Below, piece after piece: positions 4,749 to 6,962 of a stretch of DNA of 6,962 nucleotides (position 1 is its first letter; each line of letters opens with the position of its first letter). The stretch is from DATEZO01 sp035255485 (GTDB lineage: Bacteria; Pseudomonadota; Gammaproteobacteria; Burkholderiales; Burkholderiaceae_D): assembly GCA_035255485.1 (NCBI GenBank), contig DATEZO010000286.1, positions 1 to 6,962 of the forward strand, given 5' to 3'. The notes beneath the pieces are model-generated. The model was not told the origin of the DNA and did not search any database. It saw only the letters and a list, made by a program, of their open reading frames with translations. The position numbers and the translations under genes were made by a program.

Positions 4749-6962
4749 TTAATGGAATCGTCTCGCCAGCACGTGTTCGACCTGATCGGACGGCACGGGG
4801 CCGGAATAGAAAAAGCCCTGCCCATAGTCGCACCCGGCTTGTATCAGGAAGTCCCGTTGTTCCTGTGTTTCTATGCCTTCCGCAATCACCTTCAGTCCAA
4901 GCTTGTGTGCCATGACGATCATCGTTTCCACGATCGTGCAATTGCCTTTATGAGCTGGAATATTTCTTACAAAGGATTGGTCGATTTTCAGATAATCGAT
5001 GTCGAACTTTTGCAGATACGCCATCGACGAATAGCCGGTCCCGAAATCATCAATGGCGACCTGGATACCCGCATCGCGGTATTCCAGTAACTTGTCGCTT
5101 ACCTGCGGAGACGCATCAAGCAGCAAGCCTTCGGTAATTTCCACAATGATGTTCGACGGTGGAATGCCGCGATCTTTCAGATACTGCAACCAGTCATGTT
5201 CCAAGTGGCGTCGGCTAAACTGCGATGGCGACTTGTTAACTGCCACCTTGATTGCCATGCCGGTGCGCTCGCTCCATCGCTTCCAGCAGGTCGCGGCTTC
5301 ATGAAACACCCAGTTGCCGATGTCTCCCATTAATCCTGCTTCTTCCGCAATCGGAATGAAAATTGAAGGTGCCACCTTTCCAAGCTTGGGGTGCTCCCAG
5401 CGCAGCAATGCTTCAACTTCGGCAATACGTCCATCATTTAAGTCGATCACGGGCTGGAATTCGAGGAATAGCTGTCGTGACGAGATCGCCCGACGTAGCT
5501 CTGTCGATATGCGCAAACGCCTATGCGCCCGGTCATCCATCTCCTGCGTGAAATAGCTGAACTGGTTTTTACCTGTTGCCTTCGCGTTGTACATCGCCTG
5601 GTCAGCCTTGCGCAGCAAGTCGTCGATACGTTCGGCATCCAAGGGGTAGATTGCTACGCCCATGCTGGCAGTGATTTGCACAGTCTCGTCCCCCACGCAA
5701 AATGGTTGTGCAAGGCTGGAAAGAATGTCCTGGCAAACGTACTCCACATGCCCGGGGTCATCCAAGTCTCGCAGGAGCACGATGAACTCGTCGCCGCCGA
5801 GACGTCCAAGCATGTCGGTGGAACGACCGGAGCGCCTGATGCGATGCGCAGCCTCCATCAGTAGCAAGTCGCCGGCTTCGTGCCCGTAGATGTCATTGAC
5901 CTCCTTGAAGCCATCCAGATCAATAAAGAGCAAGGCGGCCTGATTCCCCGCACGCCGCGCTTTATGTAGCTCATCTTCAGCTTCATTGAGAAAATGTCGC
6001 CGGTTCGGAAGACTCGTCAGTACATCCAGATTCGCATGCCGCCAAATCATCTGCTCCGACTCTTTTCTTGCCGTGATGTCAGAGACAATCCCGGTCATCG
6101 CCACTGCGCGTCCACCTTCATCACGAGACACGACAACGCCACGGGACACCACCCATTTCCAGCGGCGCCCCTCGCACCGGACGCGGTATTCACACTCGTA
6201 GACAGGCACGACTCCGTCGAGCGTGGCACGCAGGGCAGCTTCTCTTCGGTCATGATCGTCCGGATGTACGAGCTTGCTGAAATTCACTTCGCCATCAAGA
6301 CTGTTATTTTCCGGATAGCCAAGAATTTTCTTGAGGCCGTCCGACAGGATGTATGTATTGCGATCGACATCCCAATCCCACACGCCTTCGCCGGTACCTT
6401 CCACCGCCAATTTCAAGCGTTCATTCATGACCCGGAATTTTTCCTCGTCCGCCATTTTTTGGGTCAAATCACGCACCAGAATTTGAATGGCAGGCTGCCT
6501 GTTCCAGGAAGCCTTGCCGGAAATTCCCTGCAAATAAATCATGGTGCCGTCTACGCGACGAATGCGCCATGTGTATGGGGGATTGGATCCACCATGCGTC
6601 AGTGCACTCGTGATCCGTTCCTGCATCGTCTTCCATGATGCAGGGTCAAGAAAATCACTCGGCGAATGACCGATGATTTCGCTTGCGTCCATGGCGCCGA
6701 GCAGTCGGATGATGGAGTGGTTGGCGTAAACAAACTTGCCATCAACCAGTACGAGGATGCCATCGGGACTGACCTCCGTTAATAACCGGAATCGCTCCTC
6801 GCTGGCACGGAGCGCCTCCTCCATATTTTTTCGCTCGCTAATGTCCATGGCGATTCCGGCGACCTGTACTGGATTTCCCGATAAATCCGTGTTGATCGTT
6901 CCTCGCACCAGGAGCCATCTCATGCCGCCGGACGGAAGCGTTATCAAGCACTCGACGCTAAA
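4749..6962 (-). CDS. Multi-PAS GGDEF-EAL cyclic-di-GMP protein (5' end outside window)
   Basis: The frame is open to the window edge, so 737 C-terminal residues are visible; the numbering here starts at the first visible codon. Order: end of a PAS/PAC sensor (1-43, ending GIAMDISERK), a PAS domain (about 52-170), a second PAS/PAC (about 177-305, ending VSDITARKESE), a GGDEF diguanylate cyclase domain (about 308-468) and an EAL phosphodiesterase domain (about 482-735). The cyclase motif is an intact GGDEF (389-393) with an inhibitory-site RSTD (380-383) five residues before it. The EAL side keeps EALLRW, N576/S578/Q581, EITEG, DDFGTGYSS, LKID, AEGIET and a QGFFYSGP ending, so both activities look possible. 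It would make and/or degrade cyclic-di-GMP under PAS control. No membrane segment lies in the visible part. A TTG at 6945-6947 is not the start, since PAC sequence continues upstream. Confidence 0.95.
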   Translation of the reverse strand, partial: FSVECLITLPSGGMRWLLVRGTINTDLSGNPVQVAGIAMDISERKNMEEALRASEERFRLLTEVSPDGILVLVDGKFVYANHSIIRLLGAMDASEIIGHSPSDFLDPASWKTMQERITSALTHGGSNPPYTWRIRRVDGTMIYLQGISGKASWNRQPAIQILVRDLTQKMADEEKFRVMNERLKLAVEGTGEGVWDWDVDRNTYILSDGLKKILGYPENNSLDGEVNFSKLVHPDDHDRREAALRATLDGVVPVYECEYRVRCEGRRWKWVVSRGVVVSRDEGGRAVAMTGIVSDITARKESEQMIWRHANLDVLTSLPNRRHFLNEAEDELHKARRAGNQAALLFIDLDGFKEVNDIYGHEAGDLLLMEAAHRIRRSGRSTDMLGRLGGDEFIVLLRDLDDPGHVEYVCQDILSSLAQPFCVGDETVQITASMGVAIYPLDAERIDDLLRKADQAMYNAKATGKNQFSYFTQEMDDRAHRRLRISTELRRAISSRQLFLEFQPVIDLNDGRIAEVEALLRWEHPKLGKVAPSIFIPIAEEAGLMGDIGNWVFHEAATCWKRWSERTGMAIKVAVNKSPSQFSRRHLEHDWLQYLKDRGIPPSNIIVEITEGLLLDASPQVSDKLLEYRDAGIQVAIDDFGTGYSSMAYLQKFDIDYLKIDQSFVRNIPAHKGNCTIVETMIVMAHKLGLKVIAEGIETQEQRDFLIQAGCDYGQGFFYSGPVPSDQVEHVLARRFH

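Noticed and set aside
5994..6638. Plus-strand open frame of 214 codons opposite the PAS domains
   Set aside because: It is antisense to a clear PAS-GGDEF-EAL coding sequence, with no domain and no ribosome-binding site worth noting.
6945..6947. TTG as start codon of the GGDEF-EAL protein
   Set aside because: The frame stays open to the window edge and the residues upstream continue a PAC motif, so the true start is outside.

Overview
The window looks like chromosomal DNA of a betaproteobacterium, most probably Burkholderiales and Oxalobacteraceae-like. The grounds are short cold-shock proteins with the typical N-terminus TGTVKWFND, an IF-1 of the 'second copy' type common in that class, GC-rich genes at both ends and good Shine-Dalgarno sites. 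This placement is inference from protein style, not from a search.

Layout. (1) 38-1628, plus strand: a GacA/UvrY-like LuxR-type response regulator followed after 7 nt by a prolyl-aminopeptidase-type alpha/beta hydrolase; the spacing suggests one operon. (2) 1629-2076: gene-free stretch whose second half is probably the leader of a cold-shock gene. (3) 2077-3594, plus strand, visibly less GC-rich: two CspA-family genes flanking three tightly packed small genes of unknown function (45, 104 and 37 codons). The last of these is an extremely lysine-rich mini-protein. A clear intrinsic terminator at 2486-2515 separates the first csp gene from the small-gene cluster, and a weaker hairpin follows the second csp gene. 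(4) 3725-4319, minus strand: an IF-1 paralogue with a C-terminal extension and, 16 nt downstream, an unrecognised 105-residue protein. (5) 4320-4748: gene-free, with a run of consecutive inverted repeats. (6) 4749-6962, minus strand: the C-terminal 737 residues of a multi-PAS GGDEF-EAL protein whose start lies beyond the window.

How the parts may work together. The centre (2077-4319) groups small nucleic-acid-binding proteins: two OB-fold cold-shock proteins, an OB-fold initiation factor and a polybasic peptide. This is what one would expect of a cold, stress or translation-adaptation locus. The flanks are signalling genes (response regulator, cyclic-di-GMP enzyme) with no visible mechanistic link to the centre. 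I see no CRISPR array, tRNA, rRNA, insertion sequence or phage gene. The most novel material is the small-gene cluster at 2564-3178 and the structured non-coding DNA at 2287-2515 and 4441-4585.
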